Program-made: the position numbers and the translations under genes | Shown here: piece by piece, positions 50,294-59,479 of the stretch | Layout of the letters: the number at the start of each line of letters is the position of its first letter | Position numbering within the stretch: the stretch's first letter is position 1 | Notes under the pieces: generated by a model | Databases searched by the model: none | Told to the model about the DNA's origin: nothing | What the model saw: the letters and a program-made list of their open reading frames with translations, nothing else | Source of the DNA: Streptomyces sp. MMG1121 | GTDB lineage: Bacteria > Actinomycetota > Actinomycetes > Streptomycetales > Streptomycetaceae | Reading direction: 5' to 3' | DNA: 64,000 nucleotides | Assembly: GCF_001280015.1 (NCBI RefSeq) | Contig: NZ_LGDV01000001.1 | Coordinates: 248,001 to 312,000 of the forward strand

Positions 50294-51328
50294 GTGACCA
50301 CACGGCTTGCCGACATCGCTGCGCAGGCGGGGGTGAGCGAAGCGACCGTCAGCCGGGTCCTCAACGGGAAACCGGGCGTCGCCGCCACCACCCGCCAGTC
50401 CGTGCTGGCCGCGCTGGACGTCCTCGGCTACGAGCGACCGGTGCGGCTGCGGCAGCGCAGCGAGGGTCTGGTCGGCCTGATCACGCCGGAGCTGGAGAAC
50501 CCGATATTCCCGGCCCTGGCCCAGGTCATCGGCCAGGCGCTGACCCGCCAGGGCTATACGCCGGTGCTCGCCACGCAGACCCCGGGCGGGTCGACCGAGG
50601 ACGAGCTGACCGAGATGCTCGTGGACCGCGGGGTCGCCGGGATCATCTACGTCTCCGGGCTGCACGCGGACACCACCGCCGACATGCAGCGCTACGAGCG
50701 GCTGCGGGCGCAGGGCGTGCCGTTCGTCCTGGTGGACGGGTTCTCGCCGAAGGTGCAGGCGCCGTTCATCTCCCCCGACGACCGGGCGGCGATGACGCTC
50801 GCGGTGACCCACCTGGTCTCGCTGGGCCACACCCGGATCGGGCTGGCGCTCGGGCCGAAGCGGTTCGTGCCCGTGCAGCGCAAGATCGAGGGCTTCGTCC
50901 GGGCCGTGCAGGACCAGTTGGGGCTGGACGCCACGACCGCCGAGGCGGAGTTGATCCAGCACTCGCTGTACACGCTGGAGGGCGGCCAGGCGGCCGCGAA
51001 CGCGCTGATCGACCGTGACTGCACGGCCGTGGTGTGCGCGAGCGACATGATGGCGCTCGGCGCGATACGGGCCGCCCGGCAGCGGGGTCTGGACGTGCCC
51101 CGGGACATGTCGGTGGTCGGCTTCGACGACTCCCCGCTGATCGCGTTCACCGACCCGCCGCTGACCACGGTGCGCAAGCCGGTGCCGGCGATGGGGCAGG
51201 CCGCGGTGCGCACACTGCTGGAGGAGATCGGCGGAACGCCCGCGCCGCACAGTGAGTTCGTGTTCATGCCGGAGCTGGTGGTGCGCGGTTCGACCGCTTC
51301 GGCACCGAATGTCGTCCGTATGTCGTAG
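50294..51328 (+). CDS. malR: LacI/GalR-family maltose regulator MalR
   Basis: A 344-residue repressor. The LacI helix-turn-helix is at the very start: TRLADIAAQAGVSEATVSRVLNG, then the hinge (LGYERPVRLRQRS). The ligand domain carries LVGLITPELENPIFPALAQVI, VDGFSPKVQAPFISPDD and the C-terminal LTTVRKPVPAMGQAAV. GTG 50294 matches the start I recall for MalR; ATG 50270 is in frame upstream. It lies 25 bases after the glucosidase gene in the same direction, unlike the arrangement I remember in S. coelicolor. Proposed to repress malEFG and the amylases. Confidence 0.92.
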   Translation: MTTRLADIAAQAGVSEATVSRVLNGKPGVAATTRQSVLAALDVLGYERPVRLRQRSEGLVGLITPELENPIFPALAQVIGQALTRQGYTPVLATQTPGGSTEDELTEMLVDRGVAGIIYVSGLHADTTADMQRYERLRAQGVPFVLVDGFSPKVQAPFISPDDRAAMTLAVTHLVSLGHTRIGLALGPKRFVPVQRKIEGFVRAVQDQLGLDATTAEAELIQHSLYTLEGGQAAANALIDRDCTAVVCASDMMALGAIRAARQRGLDVPRDMSVVGFDDSPLIAFTDPPLTTVRKPVPAMGQAAVRTLLEEIGGTPAPHSEFVFMPELVVRGSTASAPNVVRMS

Positions 51329-51390
51329 AAGGTGCGCGACGGACCCGACCTTGGGATGATCTGCCGAAGAAGTCTTTTCTGGCAGACTTG

Positions 51391-52287
51391 ATGCCTATGA
51401 GTGACTCGACCGTGACACAGTCGGAAGGTCGCGAGGAGGTGGCCGTTCCGCGGGCCGTCACGGGCGAGGTCGGGCGGGGCCCGCGGGGTCTGCTGGGCCG
51501 GCTGCGGCGGCCTCGACGGCCTCGGCTGTGGTTCGAGATCCTTCTGATCGCGGTGAGTTACTGGACGTACTCAATGATCCGCAACGCCGTCCCGGAGCAG
51601 AAGGCCGAGGCGCTGCGCAACGCGGACTGGATCTGGCGCGTCGAACGTCACCTCGGCATCGACGTCGAGCAGTCGGTCAACCACACCGTGAACTCGGTGA
51701 CTTGGCTGATCATCAGCATGAACTACTACTATGCCACGCTGCACTTCATCATCACGCTGGGCGTGCTGGTGTGGCTGTACCGGTGGCATCCGGGGCGGTA
51801 CGCGGCGGCCCGGCTGGTGCTGTTCGCGACCACGGGTGTGGCCCTGGTCGGTTACTACCTGTTCCCGCTCGCTCCCCCTCGGTTGATGCGCGGCGGGCAC
51901 TTCGTGGACACCGTGATGGTGCACCACACGTGGGGCTCGATGGCCTCGGGCGATCTGAAGCACATGTCGAACCAGTACGCGGCGATGCCGTCCATGCACA
52001 TCGGGTGGTCGCTGTGGTGCGGGCTGACGATCTTCGCGCTGGCGTCGGTGCCGTGGGTGCGCGTGCTGGGGCTGCTCTATCCGGCGACCACGCTCCTGGT
52101 CATCGTGTCCACGGCCAACCATTTCTGGCTGGACGCGGTGGGGGGTGTGCTGTGCCTGGTCTTCGGTTTCGCGGTCGCCCGGGTGTGGTACGGCGCGCTG
52201 CCCCACCGCCTGCCGCGGATCACTCCGGACCGGCCGTCACACCCTGTGACCATCGACGGCCAGAAACATCACGTGCCGTCGCCGTAG
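51391..52287 (+). CDS. PAP2-family phosphatase-like membrane protein
   Basis: A membrane protein of about 298 residues with six hydrophobic segments. PAP2 phosphatase motifs are partly visible: a shortened PSMHIGWSLW (motif 2, with His) and ANHFWLDAVGGVL (motif 3, His and Asp). The first motif is less clear. It may act on a lipid phosphate such as phosphatidate or an inositol lipid. ATG 51391 or 51397 may start it. Its 3' end overlaps the end of glnE by 19 bases on the other strand. Confidence 0.85.
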   Translation: MPMSDSTVTQSEGREEVAVPRAVTGEVGRGPRGLLGRLRRPRRPRLWFEILLIAVSYWTYSMIRNAVPEQKAEALRNADWIWRVERHLGIDVEQSVNHTVNSVTWLIISMNYYYATLHFIITLGVLVWLYRWHPGRYAAARLVLFATTGVALVGYYLFPLAPPRLMRGGHFVDTVMVHHTWGSMASGDLKHMSNQYAAMPSMHIGWSLWCGLTIFALASVPWVRVLGLLYPATTLLVIVSTANHFWLDAVGGVLCLVFGFAVARVWYGALPHRLPRITPDRPSHPVTIDGQKHHVPSP

Positions 52288-55274
52288 AACAGTTCCTCCA
52301 CCGTCGTACGCGCCCTGCGGGTGGTCCGGCGGTACGCGTCCAGCATGTCCCCCGCGTGCCCGGCGCCGAAGCCCAGATAGCGACCCACGGCGGCCAGCTC
52401 GCGCGGCTCGGTGGGGAACGTGTCCCCGGCCCGGCCGCGCACCAGCATCACCGCGTTGCGCACCCGGGTGGCCAGCACCCAGGCCTCGTCCAGGACCTCC
52501 GTGTCCTCGGCGGACAGCAGCCCGGCCTCGCGGGCGGCCGCCAGGGCCTCACGGGTCCGGGTGGTGCGCAGGCCGGGCAGCTCCCAGCCGTGCCGGAGCT
52601 GGAGCAGCTGGACCGTCCACTCGACGTCCGACAGGCCGCCCGGGCCGAGCTTCGTGTGCAGCTTGGGGTCCGCGCCGCGCGGCAGGCGCTCGGACTCCAT
52701 ACGGGCCTTGAGACGGCGGATCTCGCGGACCGCGTCCTCCGTCAGGCCGTGCGCCGGGTAGCGCAGGGGGTCGATGAGGGCCGTGAAACGGCGGCCCAGG
52801 TCCTCGTCTCCCGCCACCGGCTCCGCCCGCAGCAGCGCCTGTGACTCCCAGACCAGGGACCAGCGGCGGTAGTACGCCTGGTACGCCTTCAGCGTGCGCA
52901 CCAGCGGGCCCGACTTGCCCTCCGGGCGCAGGCCGGCGTCGATGAGCAGCGGCGGGTCGGCGCTGGGCAGTGCGAGCAGGCGGCGCATCTGCTCGACCAC
53001 CTTGTTCGCGGCCGCGGAGGCCTCGTGTTCGTCCACGCCGTCCTGCGGTTCGTGGACGAAGAGGACGTCCGCGTCGGAGCCGTAGCCCAGCTCGTGACCG
53101 CCGAACCGGCCCATCCCTATGATCGCGAACCGGGTGGGCAGCGTATCGCCCCAGCTGTCGCGGACCACCGCGCGCAGGGTGCCGGCGAGAGTGGCCGCGG
53201 TGAGGTCGGAGACCCCCGCGCCGACCCGGTCCACCAGGGCGCCCTGGTCGGCCTCGGCGGCGGTGGTCTCGGTGCCGTAGGAGCCGACGATGTCGCCGGC
53301 GGCGGTGCGGAACAGCTCGCGGCGGCGTACGCCACGGGCCGCGGTGACGCCCTGCTCGGCGTTCTGCGCGCGGCCCACCGCCGCCAGGATCTCCTGCTCC
53401 AGGGGAGCGCGCTCGCGGGGCGCCAGGCCGCCGCCGGTGCCGTCGCCGTCGCCCAGCAGGGCCACCGCCTCGGGTGCGCGCATGAGGAGGTCGGGGGCCA
53501 GGCGGCCCGCCGAGAGGACTCGGGCCAGGTTCTCCGCCGCCGCGCCCTCGTCCCGCAGGAGACGGAGATACCAGGGGGTCTTGCCCAGCGCGTCCGAGAC
53601 CTTGCGGAAGTTCAGCAGGCCCGCGTCCGGGTCCGCCGAGTCGGCGAACCAGCCCAGCAGGACGGGCAGGAGGGTGCGCTGGATGGCCGCCTTGCGGGTC
53701 ACGCCGGAGGCGAGGGCCTCCAGGTGGCGCAGGGCTGCGGCCGGGTCGGCGTAGCCCAGGGCGACGAGGCGTTCGCGGGCGGCCTCGGGGCTCAGCCGGG
53801 CCTCGCCGGGGGCGAGTTGGGCGACCGCGTCGAGGAGCGGGCGGTAGAAGAGCTTCTCGTGCAGCCGTCGTACGACGCCGGTGTGCCGTTTCCACTCGCG
53901 GTTCACCTCGGCCACCGGGTCGGTGCGCAGGCCCAGCGAACGGCCCAGGCGCCGCTGGTCCTCCTCGGCCACCGGGACGAGGTGGGTGCGGCGCAGTCGG
54001 TACAGCTGGATGCGGTGTTCCATCGTGCGCAGGAAGCGGTACGCCTCGTCCAGGCGGGCGGCGTCCTCGCGGCCCACGTAGCCTCCCGCGACCAGGGCCT
54101 GGAGGGCGTCCAGGGTGGTGCCGCTGCGGAGGGCCTGGTCGGTGCGGCCGTGCACCAACTGGAGGAGCTGGACGGCGAATTCGACGTCGCGCAGGCCTCC
54201 GGGACCGAGTTTGAGTTCTCTGTCGATCTCGGACGCGGGGATGTTCTCGACCACGCGTCGGCGCATCTTCTGGACGTCCGCCACGAAGTTCTCGCGCTCG
54301 GCCGCCTTCCAGACCATGGGTTCGAGCGCGTCGACGTACGCCAGGCCCAGGTCGGCGTCGCCCGCCACCGGGCGGGCCTTGAGCAGGGCCTGGAACTCCC
54401 AGGTCTTGGCCCAGCGTTGGTAGTAGGCGAGGTGGGAGGAGAGGGTGCGGACCAGGGGGCCGTTGCGGCCCTCCGGGCGGAGGTTCGCGTCCACCGGCCA
54501 GATGGAGCCCTCGACGGTGGTCTCCGAACAGATCCGCATGAGGTGGGAGGCGAGGCGGGTGGCGGCGGTGAGGGCCTTGGCCTCCGTGGTGCCTTCCGCT
54601 GCTTCGGCCACGAAGATGACGTCCACGTCGGAGACGTAGTTCAGTTCGTGGCCGCCGCACTTCCCCATCGCGATCACCGCCAGGCGGCAGGCCGCGGCGT
54701 CCTCGGGGGCGTGCGTCTGCGCCATGGCCAGGGCCGTACGGAGGGTGGCGGTGGCGAGGTCCGCGAGTTCCGCGGCCGTCTCCGCCAGGCCCGTGGTGCC
54801 GCAGACGTCCCTGGCGGCGATGGAGAGGAGGCAGCGGCGGTAGGCCACGCGGAGCGAGACCGGGTCGGTGACCTCGGCCAGGCCGCGCTCGAACTCGGTG
54901 ACGCCGGGGTGGAGGTCCTGGGGCTCGTAGGTGACCAGGGCGTGCCAGTCGGCCGGGTGGCGGGCCAGGTGGTCGGTGAGGGCGGCGGAGGCACCCAGGA
55001 CGCCCAGGAGGCGGTCGCGCAGGGGTTTGGCCGCGATGAGGGTGTCCAGGAGCTCGCGGTGGGCGGTCGGGGTGGCCTGGGCCTCCAGGAGCCGGACCAG
55101 GCCGTGCAGGGCCAGATCGGGGTCGGCCGTGACGCCCAGGGCTTCCAGGAGGACGGGGTCGTCGCGGACCGGGGCCAGCTCGGGGCCGTCCAGGAGGCGT
55201 TCGGCCGCGGAGGGGTCCGTGAAGCCGTGCCGTAGCAGCCGCGTGAAGGTACTGCTCCTGCGCCCCGGCGTCAT
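52269..55274 (-). CDS. glnE: Bifunctional glutamine synthetase adenylyltransferase/deadenylase
   Basis: GlnE switches GlnA off and on by adenylylating and deadenylylating its Tyr397. The 1001-residue protein has two nucleotidyltransferase domains. The first (deadenylase, about residues 205-235) shows GKCGGHELNYVSDVDVIFV; the second (adenylase, about 715-740) shows GRFGGHELGYGSDADVLFVHE shortened. Each ends in a helical DUF (LGPGGLRDVEFAVQLLQL and LGPGGLSDVEWTVQLLQL). ATG 55274 fits the known start (TPGRRSSTFTRLLRHGF). It overlaps the PAP2 gene at its end. Confidence 0.96.
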   Translation of the reverse strand: MTPGRRSSTFTRLLRHGFTDPSAAERLLDGPELAPVRDDPVLLEALGVTADPDLALHGLVRLLEAQATPTAHRELLDTLIAAKPLRDRLLGVLGASAALTDHLARHPADWHALVTYEPQDLHPGVTEFERGLAEVTDPVSLRVAYRRCLLSIAARDVCGTTGLAETAAELADLATATLRTALAMAQTHAPEDAAACRLAVIAMGKCGGHELNYVSDVDVIFVAEAAEGTTEAKALTAATRLASHLMRICSETTVEGSIWPVDANLRPEGRNGPLVRTLSSHLAYYQRWAKTWEFQALLKARPVAGDADLGLAYVDALEPMVWKAAERENFVADVQKMRRRVVENIPASEIDRELKLGPGGLRDVEFAVQLLQLVHGRTDQALRSGTTLDALQALVAGGYVGREDAARLDEAYRFLRTMEHRIQLYRLRRTHLVPVAEEDQRRLGRSLGLRTDPVAEVNREWKRHTGVVRRLHEKLFYRPLLDAVAQLAPGEARLSPEAARERLVALGYADPAAALRHLEALASGVTRKAAIQRTLLPVLLGWFADSADPDAGLLNFRKVSDALGKTPWYLRLLRDEGAAAENLARVLSAGRLAPDLLMRAPEAVALLGDGDGTGGGLAPRERAPLEQEILAAVGRAQNAEQGVTAARGVRRRELFRTAAGDIVGSYGTETTAAEADQGALVDRVGAGVSDLTAATLAGTLRAVVRDSWGDTLPTRFAIIGMGRFGGHELGYGSDADVLFVHEPQDGVDEHEASAAANKVVEQMRRLLALPSADPPLLIDAGLRPEGKSGPLVRTLKAYQAYYRRWSLVWESQALLRAEPVAGDEDLGRRFTALIDPLRYPAHGLTEDAVREIRRLKARMESERLPRGADPKLHTKLGPGGLSDVEWTVQLLQLRHGWELPGLRTTRTREALAAAREAGLLSAEDTEVLDEAWVLATRVRNAVMLVRGRAGDTFPTEPRELAAVGRYLGFGAGHAGDMLDAYRRTTRRARTTVEELFYGDGT

Positions 55275-55825
55275 GCTCGGCCTCCCCTGGGATCCCGGTC
55301 GTCCTGGCCTGAGCCTAGCCGGACCGGGCGGAGGTGGCCGGGGATGCGGGGGTGGCCGGTGCGGGCGGACGCGGATGCGGAGGGGTGGTCCGTTCCGGTG
55401 GGCGGGCCGATGCCCTCGGCGGCCCGTGCGGGTCCTCGGGGGCGCGGGGGCTCGGGTCGCGCCTGTGGCGCGCAGGAGTCGGTGCCGCACCTGGCGGGTG
55501 GGCGCGACACCTGGCGGGTGGGCGCGGGGTTCCCTGCGGGGTCCGTGCCGCACCGCGTACGGGGTTCCGTGCCGCGTACGAGGTTCCGTGCCGCGCTCCG
55601 TGCCGGGCATGCCCGGGGCGGCCCGCCCGGGTGCGTAAGGGACTTGGGGCCCGCCTGCCGTGAGAGGGGAGTCGGTGCCGTGCCGGGCGGTGTCCGTCCC
55701 CGATCCGGCGGACCCTTGGCCGAAAGGGTGTCCTGCGTTCGCGCCGGCCGCTGCGGGCGGACACCGCCCGGCACGTCCCCTTCCCGCCGCGCGCGGATGC
55801 GGCCCCGGCCCGGGAGGCATCAGCA
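55275..55825. repeat. Repeat-rich gene-free stretch upstream of glnE
   Basis: About 550 bases with no supported gene. Two copies of CACCTGGCGGGTGGGCGCG stand at 55488-55506 and 55508-55526 (20-base period), and GCGTACGNGGTTCCGTGCC stands at 55555-55573 and 55574-55592 (19-base period). Frames on both strands give long Arg/Pro/Gly-rich products that vary freely, which suggests low-complexity noncoding DNA. Confidence 0.6.
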
Positions 55826-55847
55826 GTTCATCCGTTCTTCATCGCAC
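55826..55847 (+). promoter_or_regulatory. Candidate PHO box
   Basis: Two 11-base direct repeats, GTTCATCCGTT (55826-55836) and CTTCATCGCAC (55837-55847), fit the Streptomyces PhoP consensus (GTTCAYY units on an 11-base period). The phosphoesterase GTG is 92 bases downstream. Confidence 0.55.
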
Positions 55848-55938
55848 GGGTTGGGTGCGGTGGGCGCGGGGAATATTGGCGTGTGCATGCTCTGTCCGCA
55901 CCGCCAACCCCGTTCATCCCCCCCACCCGGAGGTTGAT

Positions 55939-56826
55939 GTGTCCGGCAGTTCCGTGTACCGCCGTGCCCGAACCGTCGCGGCCTCGGCAACCGCCCTCGC
56001 CGCGGCGGCCGTCGGGCTGTGGTCGGGGCTCGGGGGCGCTTCCGCGCACGCCGCGAGCGCCGTACCGAGCCCGGATCACGTGATCGTCGTGGTCCTCGAG
56101 AACCATGCGTACAGCCAGGTCATCGGTTCCTCCAGCGCGCCGTACATCAACTCGCTCAAGTCGGGAGGTGCCAGCCTGACGCAGTCGTACGCCGAGACCC
56201 ACCCGAGCCAGCCCAACTACTACGCCCTGCTCTCCGGTTCGACGCAGGGGGTCACGGACGACAGCTGTGTCACCCCCGGGTTCTCGTCGGCCGCGAATCT
56301 GGCGTCCGAGGTGATCGGCGCCGGCCGCACCTGGGCCAGCTACAACGAGTCGCTGCCGAGCCAGGGTTCCACGACGTGCAGCAGCGGCAACTACGCGCAG
56401 AAGCACAACCCTTGGTTCGGGTTCAGCAACGTGCCGACGTCGAGCGCGAAGACGTTCGCGCAGTTCCCGACGGACTACTCGACGCTGCCCCAGATGTCGT
56501 TCGTGACCCCCAACCTGTGCAGCGACATGCACGACTGCTCGGTGTCCACCGGTGACACCTGGCTGAAGAACAACCTGGGCGCGTACGCCACTTGGGCCAA
56601 GACCCACAACAGTCTGCTCGTCGTCACCTTCGACGAGGACAACCGGCTCAGCGGCAACCGGATTCCGACCGTCCTCTACGGGCAGCCGGTCACCGCCGGG
56701 GCGACGTCCTCGACGACGTACAACCACTACGACCTGCTGCGCACCCTGGAGGACACCCAGGGTCTGAGCACGCACGCGGGCAACGCGGCCTCCGGCCAGG
56801 ACATCACCGGCATCTGGGCGTCCTGA
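55939..56826 (+). CDS. Secreted phosphoesterase (acid-phosphatase-like, PF04185 family)
   Basis: A 295-residue exported enzyme. A signal peptide of about 40 residues ends near AHA-AS. The phosphoesterase core starts HVIVVVLENHAYSQVIG, then THPSQPNYYALLSG (the Ser/Thr-containing nucleophile region), and VTFDEDNRL with NHYDLLRTLED near the end, the metal-binding positions. It should release phosphate from extracellular esters. GTG 55939 has GGAGG 6 bases upstream. The upstream PHO box suggests induction by phosphate starvation. Confidence 0.9.
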   Translation: MSGSSVYRRARTVAASATALAAAAVGLWSGLGGASAHAASAVPSPDHVIVVVLENHAYSQVIGSSSAPYINSLKSGGASLTQSYAETHPSQPNYYALLSGSTQGVTDDSCVTPGFSSAANLASEVIGAGRTWASYNESLPSQGSTTCSSGNYAQKHNPWFGFSNVPTSSAKTFAQFPTDYSTLPQMSFVTPNLCSDMHDCSVSTGDTWLKNNLGAYATWAKTHNSLLVVTFDEDNRLSGNRIPTVLYGQPVTAGATSSTTYNHYDLLRTLEDTQGLSTHAGNAASGQDITGIWAS

Positions 56827-56827
56827 C

Positions 56828-58084
56828 GTGTACGTAGCGGACAGCCGCGCGCAGTCGTCGTCCGCTGACGGCGCCGTCCGACCTGTGGTCGGGCGGCGCC
56901 GTGCCGCGGTCGCCCCCGCCGTCTTCGCCCTGGGGGCGGTCAGTCTGGTGACGGACGTGTCGTCCGAGATGGTCACGGCCGTACTGCCGCTGTACCTGGT
57001 GACGGGGCTCGGTCTGTCCCCGCTGGGGTTCGGGCTGCTCGACGGCATCTACAACGGGTTCTCGGCGCTCGTGCGACTCGTGGGCGGGCATCTGGCGGAC
57101 CGGGGCGGCGGGCGGCACAAGTGGGTCGCCGGGTTCGGGTACGCGGTCTCGGCCGTGTGCAAGCCCCTGCTGCTGATCGCCCATGCGCTGACGCCGATCG
57201 GGCTGGTCCTCGCCGCCGACCGGACGGGGAAAGGGCTGCGGACCGCTCCGCGCGATGCCCTCATCTCGCTGTCCAGCACGCCGGAGAGCCGGGGGCGGGC
57301 CTTCGGGGTGCACCGGGCCATGGACACCGCCGGGGCACTGCTCGGACCCCTCGTGGCGTTCCTGATCCTGCGGGCCACGGTCGACGGGTACGACGCGGTG
57401 TTCACCGTCAGCTTCTGCGTGGCCGTGGCGGGCGTCCTGGTGCTGGTCCTGTTCGTACCCGGTGGGCGGGGCGACGCGGTGGCGGCGGAGCGGCCCACGC
57501 TGTCGGCCGCCGTACGGCTGCTCGGGCGCCCTGACCTGCGCCGGATCACGGTGTGCGCACTGCTGCTCGGGCTCGCCACGGTCAGTGACTCCTTCGTCTA
57601 CCTGCTGCTCCAGCGGCGTCTCGGGGTCCCCGACCGCTGGTTCGCCCTGCTGCCGCTGGGGACGGCCGCCGCGTTCCTGCTGCTGGCGATCCCGCTCGGC
57701 CGGCTCGCGGACCGGGCGGGAAGGTGGCTGGTCTTCCTGGGCGGGCACGGGGCACTGCTCGTCGCGTACGCGCTGCTGCTCACGTCCTGGCACGGGAGCG
57801 GGCTGCCGTACGTCGTCCTCGCCCTGCACGGCACGTTCTACGCGGCCACCGACGGGGTGCTGATGGCGGCCGCCTCGGACGGGGTGCCGGAGGCGCTGCG
57901 TTCGTCCGGGCTCGCCCTCGTACAGACCGGGCAGGCGATGGCCCGGTTCGCCTGCTCGCTGCTGTTCGGTGCGGCATGGACGGTGTGGGGCGACCGGGCG
58001 GCGCTGACCGGCGCGGCGGTGGCACTGGTCGGCTGTGCGGTCTTCTCCCTCACCCTGCGCCCGAAAGGCCCGGTGACCGTATGA
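56828..58084 (+). CDS. MFS transporter
   Basis: A 418-residue membrane protein with twelve predicted hydrophobic segments. The region VTDVSSEMVTAVLPLYLV at helix 1 and DRTGKGLRTAPRDALISLS in the first cytoplasmic loop are typical of the YfcJ/quinolone-like MFS group seen in actinomycetes. The substrate cannot be predicted. It begins one base after the phosphoesterase stop and its stop overlaps the next gene, so the three form one operon; the phosphatase context hints at uptake of a dephosphorylated product. Confidence 0.9.
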   Translation: MYVADSRAQSSSADGAVRPVVGRRRAAVAPAVFALGAVSLVTDVSSEMVTAVLPLYLVTGLGLSPLGFGLLDGIYNGFSALVRLVGGHLADRGGGRHKWVAGFGYAVSAVCKPLLLIAHALTPIGLVLAADRTGKGLRTAPRDALISLSSTPESRGRAFGVHRAMDTAGALLGPLVAFLILRATVDGYDAVFTVSFCVAVAGVLVLVLFVPGGRGDAVAAERPTLSAAVRLLGRPDLRRITVCALLLGLATVSDSFVYLLLQRRLGVPDRWFALLPLGTAAAFLLLAIPLGRLADRAGRWLVFLGGHGALLVAYALLLTSWHGSGLPYVVLALHGTFYAATDGVLMAAASDGVPEALRSSGLALVQTGQAMARFACSLLFGAAWTVWGDRAALTGAAVALVGCAVFSLTLRPKGPVTV

Positions 58085-59100
58085 GCGTGCGCACCCGCGT
58101 CCTGATCCTGGTCTCGGCCGTCGCCGTGCTGGCGGCGGTCGGGCTCGCGTCCGTCCTGCACGCCTCGGCGCGGGCCGACCGCCGTGACCACACGCAGGCG
58201 GGCGGTCCGCGCGTCACGCCGGGGGCGGTCACGCTGACCGGTCACGGGCGGATGCTGTTCCGCAACATGGCCTGGGGTCCGCATCGCGACGAGGTGGTGT
58301 CCGTGCCGGCCGGTGATCCGTCGGGGCCGCGTACCGCCTCCGGCGTCAAGTGCCTGCGCTTCTACGCCGCCTCGGGGACGGGCGTGTGCCTCCAGGCCGT
58401 GCACGGTCCGGTTTCGGACACCTACCGGGCGCTGATCCTGGATGACCGGCTGCGGACCCTGCGCCGATACGACGTCCCGGGCATCCCCTCCCGTGCCCGC
58501 GTCTCCCCCACCGGGCACTACGCGGCCTGGACGGCGTTCGTGGGCGGCGACTCCTACGCCGGTACGAACTTCTCGACGCGTGCGGCGATCGTGGACACGA
58601 GGAACGGCGAGCTGATCCCGTCGCTGGAGGCCTTCCGGATCATCAAGGACGGACGCACGTACCACGCGGCGGACGTCAACTTCTGGGGCGTGACGTTCGC
58701 GGCGGACGACCGTACGTTCTACGCCACGCTCGCGACGGGCGGGAGCACCTACCTGGTCCGCGGCGACCTGCGCGCCCGCACGCTCACCACCTTGCACCCG
58801 AACGTCGAGTGCCCGTCCCTCTCGCCCGACGGCACCCGGATCGTCTACAAGAAGCGGGTCCAGGGGCTGTCCAAGGACGCCCCCTGGCATCTGTACGTCC
58901 TCGACCTGCGCACGATGCGCGAGACTCCGCTGGCCGAGCAAAGGAGCGTGGACGACCAGGCGGTTTGGCGCGACGCCCGCACGATCGTGTACGCGCTGCC
59001 CGGTGACTACGGCGCCGATCTGTACCAGGTCCCGGCGGACGGGTCGGGGACGCCGCAGCGGATCAGCGGGGCTGCCGTGTCACCCGCGTATGTGCCGTAG
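58081..59100 (+). CDS. Secreted TolB/propeller-like protein
   Basis: A 339-residue protein with an N-terminal membrane anchor or uncleaved signal (about residues 8-28, LILVSAVAVLAAVGLASVL) and then repeated beta-strand units of a propeller: ARVSPTGHYAAWTAF, AADDRTFYATLATGG and SLSPDGTRIVYKKR are TolB/WD40-like blades. It lies outside the membrane. ATG 58081 overlaps the transporter stop (ATGA), so it belongs to the operon. The role is unknown; a binding or sensing partner of the transporter is possible. Confidence 0.8.
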   Translation: MSVRTRVLILVSAVAVLAAVGLASVLHASARADRRDHTQAGGPRVTPGAVTLTGHGRMLFRNMAWGPHRDEVVSVPAGDPSGPRTASGVKCLRFYAASGTGVCLQAVHGPVSDTYRALILDDRLRTLRRYDVPGIPSRARVSPTGHYAAWTAFVGGDSYAGTNFSTRAAIVDTRNGELIPSLEAFRIIKDGRTYHAADVNFWGVTFAADDRTFYATLATGGSTYLVRGDLRARTLTTLHPNVECPSLSPDGTRIVYKKRVQGLSKDAPWHLYVLDLRTMRETPLAEQRSVDDQAVWRDARTIVYALPGDYGADLYQVPADGSGTPQRISGAAVSPAYVP

Positions 59101-59156
59101 AGGCCACCGACGGCCGCACGGCGGTTGCCGCCGGCCCGGACCCGCGTGGGCGCGTG

Positions 59157-59192
59157 CCCGTGGAGGTACGCGGGCCCGTGGAGGTACGCGGG
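59157..59192. repeat. Perfect 18-base tandem duplication
   Basis: CCCGTGGAGGTACGCGGG occurs at 59157-59174 and 59175-59192. It lies between the operon end and the glnA2-tail remnant; the interval 59101-59479 has no supported gene. Confidence 0.9.
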
Positions 59193-59208
59193 CCCCGCGC
59201 CGGGTGCC

Positions 59209-59259
59209 TCACAGCACCGGCAGGCTCTCCCGTCGCTCGAACGCCGCGGCCTCCGAGCG
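59209..59259 (-). pseudogene. Remnant copy of the glnA2 3' end
   Basis: On the minus strand the frame reads RSEAAAFERRESLPVL and stops, beside RSEVTAFELRKNLPVL, the last residues of GlnA2 at 59480. Eleven of 16 residues and 42 of 51 bases match by hand. Upstream of Arg no GlnA sequence continues. It looks like a diverged partial duplication of the glnA2 end. Confidence 0.6.
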
Positions 59260-59413
59260 GCAGCGGATCGTCACGGAGCACGCGGACGACCCGCGCGCGG
59301 TCTGCCGGATGGGCCGGATCGTCGACGAGGTGCCGCCCCGTCCGCGCACGCAGGGCCGGCGGACGGTCAACGGCACCGGCCTGCTGATCGGCCCGGGGTC
59401 GGCGAGACGCGAC

Positions 59414-59442
59414 GGGGCCGGCGGTCCGTGACCGCCGGCCCC
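59414..59442. terminator. Hairpin downstream of glnA2
   Basis: GGGGCCGGCGGTC (59414-59426) and its perfect complement (59430-59442) enclose a 3-base loop, 37 bases past the glnA2 stop on the minus strand. Confidence 0.85.
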
Positions 59443-59479
59443 AAGGGATCGTTTCGGCGGAAATCCGCCCTGACCTCGC

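Noticed and set aside
53025..55235. 736-codon open frame antisense to glnE
   Set aside because: Same effect of codon bias; the minus-strand GlnE is unmistakable.
55271..55774. Frames on both strands in the repeat-rich spacer before glnE
   Set aside because: Arg/Pro/Thr-rich, repetitive, different on each strand, with no domain and no good ribosome site.
59272..59431. Plus-strand frame ending at 59431 with high third-position G/C
   Set aside because: It runs into the glnA2-side terminator hairpin, has no start with a ribosome site and no recognisable domain.
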